This document shows, in pieces, positions 1 through 6,725 of a stretch of DNA of 24,414 bases. The notes under the pieces were generated by a model. The model was not told where the DNA came from and made no database searches. It saw only the letters and a list, made by a program, of their open reading frames with translations. Every line of letters begins with the position of its first letter. The stretch's first letter is position 1. A program made the translations under genes and the position numbers. Source of the stretch: Actinomycetota bacterium (GTDB lineage Bacteria; Actinomycetota; Actinomycetes; S36-B12). Location: assembly GCA_010029945.1 (NCBI GenBank), contig RGQW01000008.1:1-24414 (forward strand), read 5' to 3'.

Positions 1-1304
1 CGTATCTCATCTTCGAACATGGTTCCGCGCGCCTGCGCCAAATACAGACCCACCAGGTAGGAGGCGATGATCTGGGTCAAGAACGCCTTCGTCGAAGCGA
101 CCGCGATTTCCGGCCCAGCGTAGGTGTACAACACGGCATCGGATTCCCGTGGGATCGTCGATCCCACCGTGTTGCAAATCGCCAACGTACGAGCGCCCTG
201 GGCTTTCGCGTGGCGAAGGGCCATGAGGGTGTCCATCGTTTCACCGGATTGGGAGATGGCGATGACGAGGGCATCAGGTCCGACGATCGGATCTCGGTAC
301 CGAAACTCGCTCGCCAATTCGACGTCGACGGGCAGTCGTGTCCAATGCTCGATGGCGTACTTCGCCACCATGCCGGCGTGGGCCGCAGTCCCACAGGCAA
401 CCACGACGACCTTGGTGATGTCGCGCAGCACCGCGTCATCGAGCGCTGTCTCATCCAATTGAATGCGTTGCTCTGTGTCGATGCGTCCACGAAGCGCGTC
501 GGCGACGGCTTTGGGCTGTTCTGCGATTTCCTTCAGCATGAACAGGTCGTAGCCACCCTTTTCCGCCGCCGAGGCGTCCCAGTCCACAACGTAGGGCTTG
601 GCCTCGACCTGGGTGCCAGCGAAATCGCGCACCTCGACTCCGTCGGCCCGGACAACAACGATCTGGTCTTGACCGAGCTCGAGTGCGTTACGCGTGTGAT
701 CAACAAACGCCGCAACGTCGCTTGCGAGAAAATTTTCTCCTTCTCCCAAACCGACCACAAGCGGCGAATTCCGTCGCGCTCCTACGACCAACGACGGGTC
801 ATTCGGATCCATCGCCACGAGTGTGAACGCACCTTCCAGGCGCGGACAGACCGACTGCATCGCCGCCGCTAGGTCCTGATCGACCTCGGGAAGAGCTCGT
901 GCGAGCAGGTGAGCAACGATCTCGCTGTCCGTCTCCGACGACAGCATCACACCAGCCGCGATGAGCTCGTCCCTCAACGGCGCGAAGTTTTCGATGATGC
1001 CGTTGTGGATAACGGCGATCCTTCCGTCGTCACTGACATGAGGATGTGCGTTGTGGTCGGTTGGTCCTCCGTGGGTGGCCCACCGGGTGTGCCCGATACC
1101 CGTAGTGGACTGCGGGAGAGGGTCTTGGCCGATGAGGGTCTCGAGATTGACGAGCTTGCCCGCCTTCTTCCGGACCTCAAGGCGCCCCTCACTGATCACC
1201 GCCACGCCGGCAGAGTCATAACCGCGGTACTCAAGGCGACGCAGCCCGGCTACCACGACCTCCAGGGCTTGCTTTTCCCCGACGTACCCGACAATCCCGC
1301 ACAT
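1..1304 (-). CDS. glmS: Glutamine--fructose-6-phosphate aminotransferase (isomerizing), GlmS, 3' end cut by window
   Basis: GlmS makes glucosamine-6-phosphate from fructose-6-phosphate and glutamine, the entry step to UDP-GlcNAc and peptidoglycan, in the cytoplasm. I translated 434 residues with no stop. They start MCGIVGYVG, so Cys2 is the N-terminal nucleophile of the glutaminase domain; HTRWATHG (72-79) and HNGIIEN (100-106) are the other glutaminase motifs. The first SIS domain follows with ACGT (303-306) and SQSGET (351-356), then ASTKAF (403-408). The family is about 610 residues, so roughly 175 residues lie beyond the window edge. ATG was chosen because Cys must follow the initiator Met. 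It lies 93 bases after glmM, the preceding pathway partner in gene order, but has no ribosome binding site and probably its own promoter. Confidence 0.97.
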   Translation of the reverse strand, partial: MCGIVGYVGEKQALEVVVAGLRRLEYRGYDSAGVAVISEGRLEVRKKAGKLVNLETLIGQDPLPQSTTGIGHTRWATHGGPTDHNAHPHVSDDGRIAVIHNGIIENFAPLRDELIAAGVMLSSETDSEIVAHLLARALPEVDQDLAAAMQSVCPRLEGAFTLVAMDPNDPSLVVGARRNSPLVVGLGEGENFLASDVAAFVDHTRNALELGQDQIVVVRADGVEVRDFAGTQVEAKPYVVDWDASAAEKGGYDLFMLKEIAEQPKAVADALRGRIDTEQRIQLDETALDDAVLRDITKVVVVACGTAAHAGMVAKYAIEHWTRLPVDVELASEFRYRDPIVGPDALVIAISQSGETMDTLMALRHAKAQGARTLAICNTVGSTIPRESDAVLYTYAGPEIAVASTKAFLTQIIASYLVGLYLAQARGTMFEDEI

Positions 1305-1311
1305 GGCGGCA

Positions 1312-1338
1312 AGACTACGCCTGCTCCACTGACGTCAG
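1312..1338 (-). promoter_or_regulatory. Candidate leaderless promoter of glmS with a 10-bp palindrome
   Basis: On the minus strand a TAGTCT hexamer (1312-1317) fits the actinobacterial -10 pattern TANNNT and ends 7 bases before the glmS ATG, so transcription would begin at or next to the start codon. No purine-rich Shine-Dalgarno sequence is present, which fits a leaderless mRNA. A perfect palindrome CTGACGTCAG (1329-1338) lies where a -35 element would be and could be an operator. The -35 match is poor (CTGACG with a 15-base spacer), so this is inference. Confidence 0.35.
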
Positions 1339-1397
1339 CGGTCCACCTAAACGATGCGTTGCGCCAAGAATCAAAGGGATGGCGGCCTCCCGAAGGC

Positions 1398-2747
1398 TTA
1401 GCCCAGGGCCAGATCCACCCGGACAACATCCGCAATGGAGTCGGCCAGTCCCTGCGCTTCCTCGACACTCGGCGCTTCCACCATGACGCGTACCACTGGC
1501 TCGGTTCCCGATGGACGCAGCAGCACTCGCCCCGTGCCCTGCAATGCAGACTCCGCCTCCTCCACCGCTCGTGCTACCGCATCACTGGAGGCCACAGCGT
1601 CCTTGTCTACGCCACTGACATTCACGAGCACCTGAGGGAGTTTCACGACGCATGACGAGAGATCCGCCAGAGAGCGGCCGGTTTTCGCCATGATCGCGAG
1701 GACGTGCAAGGCCGTCAGAACTCCGTCACCTGTGGCAGCGAGGTCTGTCATCACGATGTGGCCGCTCTGCTCTCCACCCAGGACGAAGCCACCGGCGTTC
1801 ATTTCCTCGAGGACGTACCTGTCCCCGACCGCCGTTTCCGACACGGTGATTCCTGCGTCCTGCATGGCGATCTTGAAGCCGAGATTGGCCATCACGGTGG
1901 AGACAACCGTGCCGTGTGTCAAGGTCTGGCGCTCCTTCTTTGCAATGGCCAACATGGCGAGTATGTGATCACCATCGATGATGGATCCGTCGGCGGCTAC
2001 GGCAAGGCATCGGTCTGCGTCGCCATCGTGGGCAATCCCCACATCGGCATTGCCGTCCTGAACCGCGGCGATCAGCGATTCCATGTAGGTCGACCCGCAA
2101 CCGTCATTGATGTTCCAGCCATTTGGCTGCGCGTGAATAGTCGTTACTTGAGCTCCGGCACGCTCGAGTGCCCGGGGGCTCACCTCAAACGCGGCGCCAT
2201 TCGCACAATCGACGACAACCCGTAGCCCATCCAATGGGGTGTCGAGAGTCCCCACAAGAAAATCCACGTAGCGATCCCCGGCACGAAAGTCATGGGTTAT
2301 CCGACCAACACCTGAGCCGGTGGGTCGCTCCCACTCTTCGCCAATGCGCTGTTCGATTGCGTCTTCGATGTCATCGGCCAACTTGTGACCACCCCGGGCA
2401 AAGAACTTGATCCCGTTATCCGGCATCGGGTTGTGCGAGGCAGACAGCATGACGCCGAGATCTGCATCGAGCTCAGACGTCAGCCACGCCACCGCGGGTG
2501 TGGGCAGAACTCCGACAACCGTGACGTCGACGCCGGCGCTAGCGAGACCCGCAACAACCGCCGCTTCCAGGAACTCCCCACTGGCCCGGGTGTCTCGACC
2601 AACAACCGCCAACGGTCGATGACCGTCGAACGCACCGACATCGCCGAGCACATGCGCCGCGGCGACCGCCAAGTCGACGGCGAGCTCCGCTGTGACGTCC
2701 CTGTTGGCAAGTCCGCGAACACCGTCGGTGCCGAAGAGTCGGCCCAC
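1398..2747 (-). CDS. glmM: Phosphoglucosamine mutase GlmM
   Basis: GlmM interconverts glucosamine-6-phosphate and glucosamine-1-phosphate for UDP-GlcNAc synthesis. The 449-residue protein has the normal length. It opens with the FGTDGVRG motif (5-12), carries the phosphoserine loop ASHNP (103-107, Ser104), the metal loop DGDADR (241-246), the sugar-binding GGEQSGH (324-330) and the phosphate-binding RPSGTEP (411-417), so all four domains of the alpha-D-phosphohexomutase fold look intact. The start is GTG, with AGAGGT just upstream. It begins 8 bases after rpsI ends, so it is very likely cotranscribed with rplM-rpsI. glmS, the preceding enzyme in the pathway, follows. Confidence 0.98.
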   Translation of the reverse strand: MGRLFGTDGVRGLANRDVTAELAVDLAVAAAHVLGDVGAFDGHRPLAVVGRDTRASGEFLEAAVVAGLASAGVDVTVVGVLPTPAVAWLTSELDADLGVMLSASHNPMPDNGIKFFARGGHKLADDIEDAIEQRIGEEWERPTGSGVGRITHDFRAGDRYVDFLVGTLDTPLDGLRVVVDCANGAAFEVSPRALERAGAQVTTIHAQPNGWNINDGCGSTYMESLIAAVQDGNADVGIAHDGDADRCLAVAADGSIIDGDHILAMLAIAKKERQTLTHGTVVSTVMANLGFKIAMQDAGITVSETAVGDRYVLEEMNAGGFVLGGEQSGHIVMTDLAATGDGVLTALHVLAIMAKTGRSLADLSSCVVKLPQVLVNVSGVDKDAVASSDAVARAVEEAESALQGTGRVLLRPSGTEPVVRVMVEAPSVEEAQGLADSIADVVRVDLALG

Positions 2748-2755
2748 GCTTACCT

Positions 2756-3250
2756 CTAGCGCTTGCTGTACTGGGGCGCCTTGCGAGCCTTCTTCAGGCC
2801 GTACTTCTTGCGCTCCTTAGCCCGTGGATCACGCGTGAGAAAACCCGCCTTCTTCAACGACGGCCGGTTGTTCTCTTCATCGATGGAACTCAAGGCCCGC
2901 GAGATACCCAAACGGAGCGCTCCGGCTTGTCCGGACACGCCCCCTCCGTTGATGCGAGCGATGACGTCAAAACGTCCGTCCGCACCGAGGGTGACGAAGG
3001 GTTCCTTGACCTCCTGCTGGTGAACCTTGTTCGGGAAGTATTCATCGAGCGAGCGACCATTGATGGTCCACTGCCCCGTTCCCGGTACCAGGCGGACGCG
3101 GGCGATGGCTTCCTTGCGACGACCCGTGGCAGACCCGGGCGCGGTCGTCACCTCGCGAGCAACAACGGCAGACGCCGGCGACTCGCTGGTGTACTCGGAC
3201 GGAGCTTCGTCCACTTCTTCTTCTGTGATGTCGACAGTTGCCTCAGACAC
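2756..3250 (-). CDS. rpsI: 30S ribosomal protein S9 (uS9)
   Basis: S9 lies in the 30S head and its C-terminal tail touches the anticodon loop of P-site tRNA. The 164-residue protein has the S9 core from about residue 42 (GRRKEAIARVRL) through the glycine-rich INGGGVSGQAGA segment to the basic end KKARKAPQYSKR, with the expected terminal Lys-Arg. About 35-40 N-terminal residues are acidic and additional to the E. coli protein (about 130 residues); such extensions are known in Actinobacteria. GTG start with GAGGA upstream. It lies 27 bases after rplM, the usual L13-S9 pair. Confidence 0.98.
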   Translation of the reverse strand: MSEATVDITEEEVDEAPSEYTSESPASAVVAREVTTAPGSATGRRKEAIARVRLVPGTGQWTINGRSLDEYFPNKVHQQEVKEPFVTLGADGRFDVIARINGGGVSGQAGALRLGISRALSSIDEENNRPSLKKAGFLTRDPRAKERKKYGLKKARKAPQYSKR

Positions 3251-3277
3251 GGCTTCCTCTTCTTTCTATCCGCGCGG

Positions 3278-3721
3278 CTACTGCGCGACCTGGGAGATCT
3301 CGTACGGCTGTGGGTTTTGCGCGGCGTGCGGATGATCCGCGCCGGTGTAGACCTTCAGCTTCTTTATCTGCTGACGTCCCAACTTGTTGTGCGGGAGCAT
3401 GCCCTTCACGGCCTTCTCGATGGCCCGCTGTGGGTCAGATTCGAGGAGCTCCTCGTACGACGTTGCTTTCAAGCCACCCGGATATCCCGAGTGCCGGTAG
3501 GCGATCTTCTTCTCACGCTTCGATCCGGTGAGCGCCACTTTGTCGGCATTAACCACGACTACGAAGTCGCCGGTATCGACGTGGGGTGCGAACGTCGCCT
3601 TGTGCTTCCCCCGAAGGAGCTGTGCGACGTGGGTGGCGAGGCGACCCAGGACTACGTCGGTCGCATCGATAACGTGCCAGCTGCGAGTGATGTCGCTGGC
3701 TTTCGGACTATAGGTGCGCAC
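3278..3721 (-). CDS. rplM: 50S ribosomal protein L13 (uL13)
   Basis: L13 is an early-assembling 50S protein that binds 23S rRNA. The 147-residue product has the usual length. It shows the family signatures SWHVIDA near the start, VLGRLAT, NADKVALTG, the HSGYPGG loop and KGMLPHNKLGR. It starts with GTG (M-R-T-Y-S), with GAGG seven bases before the start. It is the first gene of an rplM-rpsI-glmM unit and is preceded by a 193-base non-coding stretch with a good promoter candidate and three consecutive perfect hairpins, which suggests control at the leader RNA. Confidence 0.98.
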   Translation of the reverse strand: MRTYSPKASDITRSWHVIDATDVVLGRLATHVAQLLRGKHKATFAPHVDTGDFVVVVNADKVALTGSKREKKIAYRHSGYPGGLKATSYEELLESDPQRAIEKAVKGMLPHNKLGRQQIKKLKVYTGADHPHAAQNPQPYEISQVAQ

Positions 3722-3760
3722 GGCGCCGCCTCATTTTCTCTCGTCGGGACTGGATTCTGT

Positions 3761-3830
3761 GCCTCGAGCTTCGAGGCCGTACTGGATGCTTTCCGGGCAT
3801 CCAGGCTGCTAATCCGCTGGATTTGGCAGC
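3761..3830 (-). promoter_or_regulatory. Structured leader RNA of rplM: three consecutive hairpins
   Basis: Read on the minus strand, the predicted 5' UTR of rplM folds into three adjacent stem-loops: 3805-3830 (outer 5-bp stem GCTGC/GCAGC plus inner 4-bp stem ATCC/GGAT), 3782-3804 (perfect 8-bp stem CTGGATGC/GCATCCAG, 7-base loop) and 3761-3777 (perfect 7-bp stem GCCTCGA/TCGAGGC, 3-base loop). The first starts about where transcription should begin from the promoter candidate. Autoregulatory L13 leaders are known from Bacillota (low-GC Gram-positives); equivalence here is inference. There is no U-run, so a simple terminator is unlikely. Confidence 0.5.
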
Positions 3831-3838
3831 AACGCCGT

Positions 3839-3868
3839 AGCCTACCCGACGCCTGAAGTGGCAGTCCC
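3839..3868 (-). promoter_or_regulatory. Candidate promoter of rplM-rpsI-glmM
   Basis: Minus strand: -10 TAGGCT (3839-3844) matching TANNNT, and GGGACT (3863-3868) 18 bases upstream as a partial match to TTGACT. Transcription would start near 3832, right at the first leader hairpin. The -10 is good, the -35 is weak; the location between the cupin gene and rplM supports it. Confidence 0.42.
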
Positions 3869-3914
3869 CACACCCCGGACGGGCGAACTTCTTCCGAACC
3901 CGGGAGGCCAGCGC

Positions 3915-4247
3915 CTAGGAAAGCGTGATCCAGACCTTCCTCAGCGGCTCCGTCACCGTCCACGTGGTCTGGGCACCCATCGGCAGCAACCCCACGACAC
4001 CTGGCGCCAACTCAATGTGCCCTCCGCTGTCACAGGTAACCGTCCCTCGCCCCGACAGAACAACGAATACCTCCTCGACCTCCACATCAGTGGAGACACC
4101 CACCGAGTGCTCCCAGACCCCGACTTCCATGTCACCTTCGGTGGCAAGCGCCTCTACCGCTGTGGTGACGTCGCCACTGCGGTTCTTGTCTGGACTGGCC
4201 AAGGTGTGACGGAGAACTGGCTCCCATGCGTCGAAGGATCGGATCAT
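3915..4247 (-). CDS. Small single-domain cupin protein of unknown substrate
   Basis: A 110-residue protein that looks like a single cupin beta-barrel of the Cupin_3/EutQ-like type. What shows it: EVEEVFVVLSGRGTV (about 56-70) as the first cupin motif and the following GVVGLLPMGAQTTW with the terminal LRKVWITL strand. The first motif lacks the classical HxH metal pair, so metal binding is uncertain. Substrate and role are unknown. It is inserted between truA and rplM, where I know of no conserved partner. The start lacks a Shine-Dalgarno but sits 6 bases after a TAATCT -10-like hexamer, so it is probably read as a leaderless mRNA, independently of the alpha operon. Confidence 0.8.
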   Translation of the reverse strand: MIRSFDAWEPVLRHTLASPDKNRSGDVTTAVEALATEGDMEVGVWEHSVGVSTDVEVEEVFVVLSGRGTVTCDSGGHIELAPGVVGLLPMGAQTTWTVTEPLRKVWITLS

Positions 4248-4259
4248 GATCCGAGATTA
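4239..4259 (-). promoter_or_regulatory. Leaderless promoter of the cupin gene overlapping a 16-bp perfect palindrome
   Basis: TAATCT (4254-4259, minus strand) fits a -10 box, and the A of the ATG (4247) falls exactly at the expected +1. The start codon is centred in a perfect 16-base palindrome TCGGATCATGATCCGA (4239-4254). As DNA it could be an operator at +1; as RNA it would be a 6-bp stem showing the AUG in a CAUG loop. No convincing -35 was found. Confidence 0.4.
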
Positions 4260-4282
4260 GACGCGTCGTCCGACTTCTCGCC

Positions 4283-4902
4283 TTATTGATGACCGGAGCG
4301 AACACTGCGCGTTCGCCACTGACGTTCCTCCCACTGTTCAGCCGTGATACGCGTCTGTCCCACTCCAACTCGAGAACTTCACGCACAGAGGTTCCGTGCT
4401 CCTTCACCTTGCAGTAACTAGAGAAGTCGTGTTCCCCGACGAGAGCACGTGATGCTTCATTCATGGCGTCGATGTCCAGTTCATCCGACAACGCCAGTTG
4501 GTATCGACGCATGAGAGGGTCAGGACCCCGTGGATCGTCGGAAACCGTGTACGAATAACGGCGCCATTGCGCGGAAAATCGTGCATCGAACTCTGGCGGC
4601 ACAACATCAATCTGCCTTACCCGTACGTCATGGGGCAGGGCTCCATTGAGGTGATCCAGCGTGAGGCGGTCAACCCTCTCAGCATCGAAGTGAACCACTT
4701 GTCCGCGTGCGTGGACGCCAGCATCCGTTCGACCCGCGCACGTGAGATCCACGTGCTCTGCGACTAGGTGATCGACAACCGACCCGAGTTCATCCTCGAC
4801 GGTTCGAAGTCCCCTCTGCTTGGCCCAACCGTGAAACTCAGACCCGTCATAGGAGAGTTGTAAACGGAAACGAGTGGTCGTTCCGCGGGGGGAATCGACC
4901 AC
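4283..4902 (-). pseudogene. truA: tRNA pseudouridine(38-40) synthase TruA, internal deletion and frameshift
   Basis: TruA makes pseudouridine at positions 38-40 of tRNA anticodon arms. Residues 1-183 are convincing: YDGSEFHGWAKQ, the catalytic loop AGRTDAGVHA with Asp60, FSAQWRRYSY, and HDFSSYCK to VREVLELEWDR. There homology stops: the whole following segment with the conserved HHMVR-type helix, about 75-80 residues, is missing. In-frame reading continues with unrelated sequence to 4132, overlapping the cupin gene. In another frame, from about 4348 to a TAA at 4283, lies ITAEQWEERQWRTRSVRSG, which looks like the normal actinobacterial TruA C-terminus. I therefore infer an internal deletion with net frameshift. 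GTG start with AGGAG upstream, 27 bases after rplQ. Confidence 0.85.
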
Positions 4903-4905
4903 TCG
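4871..4905 (-). promoter_or_regulatory. Hairpin over the truA start codon (possible rplQ terminator or translation block)
   Basis: A perfect 10-bp inverted repeat (CGAGTGGTCG/CGACCACTCG) continues, after one bulged base, into a 4-bp TTCC/GGAA stem around a 6-base loop. It contains the truA GTG start and its first ten codons; the AGGAG ribosome site is just outside. It follows the rplQ stop by some 24 bases and is followed by TTTCCGTTT, so it could act as a partial terminator of the alpha operon or restrain truA translation. Confidence 0.5.
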
Positions 4906-4929
4906 TACTCCTGGAACTATCCGTTCGCG

Positions 4930-5535
4930 TTACTTGTCGTCAGCGGTCTCGTCCGCGCTAGCCTCCGCGCTCTCCTGCGCGTCGCCCTCCGAATCATCCT
5001 GTGAATCGGCGTCTGCTTCGTTCGACTCCGCGACCTCATCAGCGGCGTCCACCGTCACGTCTTCCGCTGCATCTTCCACTGCGTCTTCTGCGACGTCAGG
5101 GGCCGCAGCCTGCTCCTCGTCCCGCTCTTTCGCCGCACGCTTGGTGGCTCCAGTCGCCTCGGCGACCACCTGCTCCAGCATCGGCTCGACAAGTTCGATG
5201 ACCGCCATGGGAGCGTTGTCACCCTTGCGTGGACCAATCTTCGTGATGCGCGTGTAGCCACCGGGGCGACCGGCGTACTGCGGGCCGATCTCGGTGAACA
5301 ACTCGTGTACCACCGACTTGTCCCGGATCACGGTCATGACCTTTCGGCGGGCCGCCAGATCCCCGCGCTTGGCGAACGTGATCAGACGCTCGGCCAGCGG
5401 ACGAAGGCGCTTGGCCTTGGCCTCGGTCGTGGTGATTTTGCCGTGCTCGAACAGGGCTGTGGCGAGGTTCGCCAGCATGAGCCGCTCGTGCGCCGGACCA
5501 CCGCCGAGGCGAGGACCCTTGGTTGGCGTGGGCAT
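4930..5535 (-). CDS. rplQ: 50S ribosomal protein L17 (bL17) with acidic C-terminal extension
   Basis: L17 sits by the exit-tunnel side of the 50S subunit. Residues 1-118 are the canonical domain, starting MPTPTKGPRLGG and including LANLATALFEHGKITTTEAKAK and the GGYTRI segment. The remaining roughly 80 residues (from about 120 to 201) are low-complexity and strongly acidic (Ala, Glu, Asp); the E. coli protein (127 residues) has no such tail, whereas actinobacterial L17s often do. The tail is presumably disordered and its role is unknown. A strong AAGGAG lies 7 bases before the ATG. It is 51 bases after rpoA, the normal end of the alpha operon. Confidence 0.98.
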   Translation of the reverse strand: MPTPTKGPRLGGGPAHERLMLANLATALFEHGKITTTEAKAKRLRPLAERLITFAKRGDLAARRKVMTVIRDKSVVHELFTEIGPQYAGRPGGYTRITKIGPRKGDNAPMAVIELVEPMLEQVVAEATGATKRAAKERDEEQAAAPDVAEDAVEDAAEDVTVDAADEVAESNEADADSQDDSEGDAQESAEASADETADDK

Positions 5536-5586
5536 GGTGTGTCTCCTTGTAGCTGTTCGGGTAGAGGGTGGCGCAGGCCGACCGCG

Positions 5587-6642
5587 CTAGAGCTGCTCGT
5601 CCTCGGCGTAGGCCGAATCGTCCACCTCGGGGGTCTCGAATACTTCGTAGTCTTCATCGGAGTCCTCGTCGGTGAAGTACACCGCTGCTCCCGGATCGAA
5701 CCCTGGCGGGCTGTCCTTGAGCGCCAAACCGAGCCCTGCCAGCTTGACCTTCACCTCGTCGATGGACTTCTGACCGAAGTTACGGATATCCATCAGGTCG
5801 GCTTCGCTGCGCGTGATCAGCTCACCCACGGTGTGGATGCCTTCGCGCTTGAGACAGTTGTATGACCGAACAGTCATGTCCAGCTGCTCGATCGGAGTAC
5901 CCAGTTGCTCGGCGACGAAAGCGTCCGTCGGCGAGGGGCCGATGTCGATCCCCTCCGCGTCAACGTTGAGTTCTCGTGCGAGGCCAAACAGTTCCACCAA
6001 CGTGTGTCCCGCAGACGCAATAGCGTCCCGAGGCCGGATGCTTGCCTTGGTTTCGACGTCGAGGACGAGCTTGTCGAAGTCCGTGCGCTGCTCCACACGG
6101 GTGGCCTCCACCTTGTAGCTCACCTTCATGACCGGCGAGTAGATGGAGTCGACCGGAATGCGGCCGATCTCTTGGCCCGGCTGCTTGTTCATGGACGCCG
6201 GGACGTACCCGCGGCCACGCTCGACGACGAGCTCGATCTCCATCTTGCCCTTGCCGTTGAGCGATGCGATGTGCAGATCAGGGTTGTGAACCTCAACTCC
6301 CGCCGGCGGCTGGATGTCTGCTGCGGTGACGACACCGGGTCCTTGCTTCCGGAGATACATGACCACCGGCTCGTCGTGTTCGGACGAGACGACAAGCTGC
6401 TTGAGATTCAAGATCATCTCGGTGACGTCTTCGGTAACGCCTTCGATGGTGCTGAATTCGTGAAGAACGCCATCCACGCGGATGCTGGTGACCGCTGCAC
6501 CCGGAATGGATGACAGCAAGGTACGTCGCATCGAGTTTCCGAGGGTGTAGCCGAAACCCGGCTCGAGCGGCTCGAGGACGAAGCGCGAACGGTTATCGCT
6601 GATCGGCTCCTCGGTGAGGATGGGGCGTTGACTGATGAGCAC
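5587..6642 (-). CDS. rpoA: DNA-directed RNA polymerase subunit alpha
   Basis: RpoA dimerises to nucleate RNA polymerase and contacts UP-element DNA and activators. The 351-residue protein has an N-terminal domain (1 to about 230) with FGYTLGNSMRRTLLSS and GYVPA motifs, and a C-terminal domain (about 250-315) with the helix-hairpin-helix sequence VRSYNCLKREGIHTVGEL and NFGQKSIDEV. An acidic tail of about 30 residues ending EDEQL follows the C-terminal domain, a feature seen in several actinobacterial RpoAs. Start is GTG; GAAGGA lies upstream. It lies 83 bases after rpsD across two perfect hairpins. Confidence 0.98.
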   Translation of the reverse strand: MLISQRPILTEEPISDNRSRFVLEPLEPGFGYTLGNSMRRTLLSSIPGAAVTSIRVDGVLHEFSTIEGVTEDVTEMILNLKQLVVSSEHDEPVVMYLRKQGPGVVTAADIQPPAGVEVHNPDLHIASLNGKGKMEIELVVERGRGYVPASMNKQPGQEIGRIPVDSIYSPVMKVSYKVEATRVEQRTDFDKLVLDVETKASIRPRDAIASAGHTLVELFGLARELNVDAEGIDIGPSPTDAFVAEQLGTPIEQLDMTVRSYNCLKREGIHTVGELITRSEADLMDIRNFGQKSIDEVKVKLAGLGLALKDSPPGFDPGAAVYFTDEDSDEDYEVFETPEVDDSAYAEDEQL

Positions 6643-6658
6643 TGTGACTGTTCCTTCC

Positions 6659-6718
6659 CGCGACGACCGCTATATGACGTCGCGTGTTTGACGATCCCCG
6701 GTCCGCGGCCAGACCGGG
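6659..6718 (-). promoter_or_regulatory. Two perfect hairpins in the rpsD-rpoA gap
   Basis: In transcript order: 6697-6718 with a 7-bp stem CCCGGTC/GACCGGG and an 8-base loop, beginning 8 bases after the rpsD stop, then 6659-6684 with a 7-bp stem CGCGACG/CGTCGCG and a 12-base loop, ending near the rpoA ribosome site. No U-run follows. Possible roles are mRNA processing, stability or separate rpoA translation control; none can be proven here. Confidence 0.4.
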
Positions 6719-6725
6719 ATGGTGC

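Noticed and set aside
3652..3963. 103-codon minus-strand open frame across the rplM leader
   Set aside because: It overlaps the promoter, the hairpins and the ends of the cupin gene and rplM; composition and position mark it as a chance frame.
4132..4282. Novel C-terminal domain of TruA (residues 184-256) or a truA-cupin fusion
   Set aside because: The added residues come from a different frame over the cupin gene start, are Arg/Ser-rich and unlike any fold; deletion plus frameshift explains them better.
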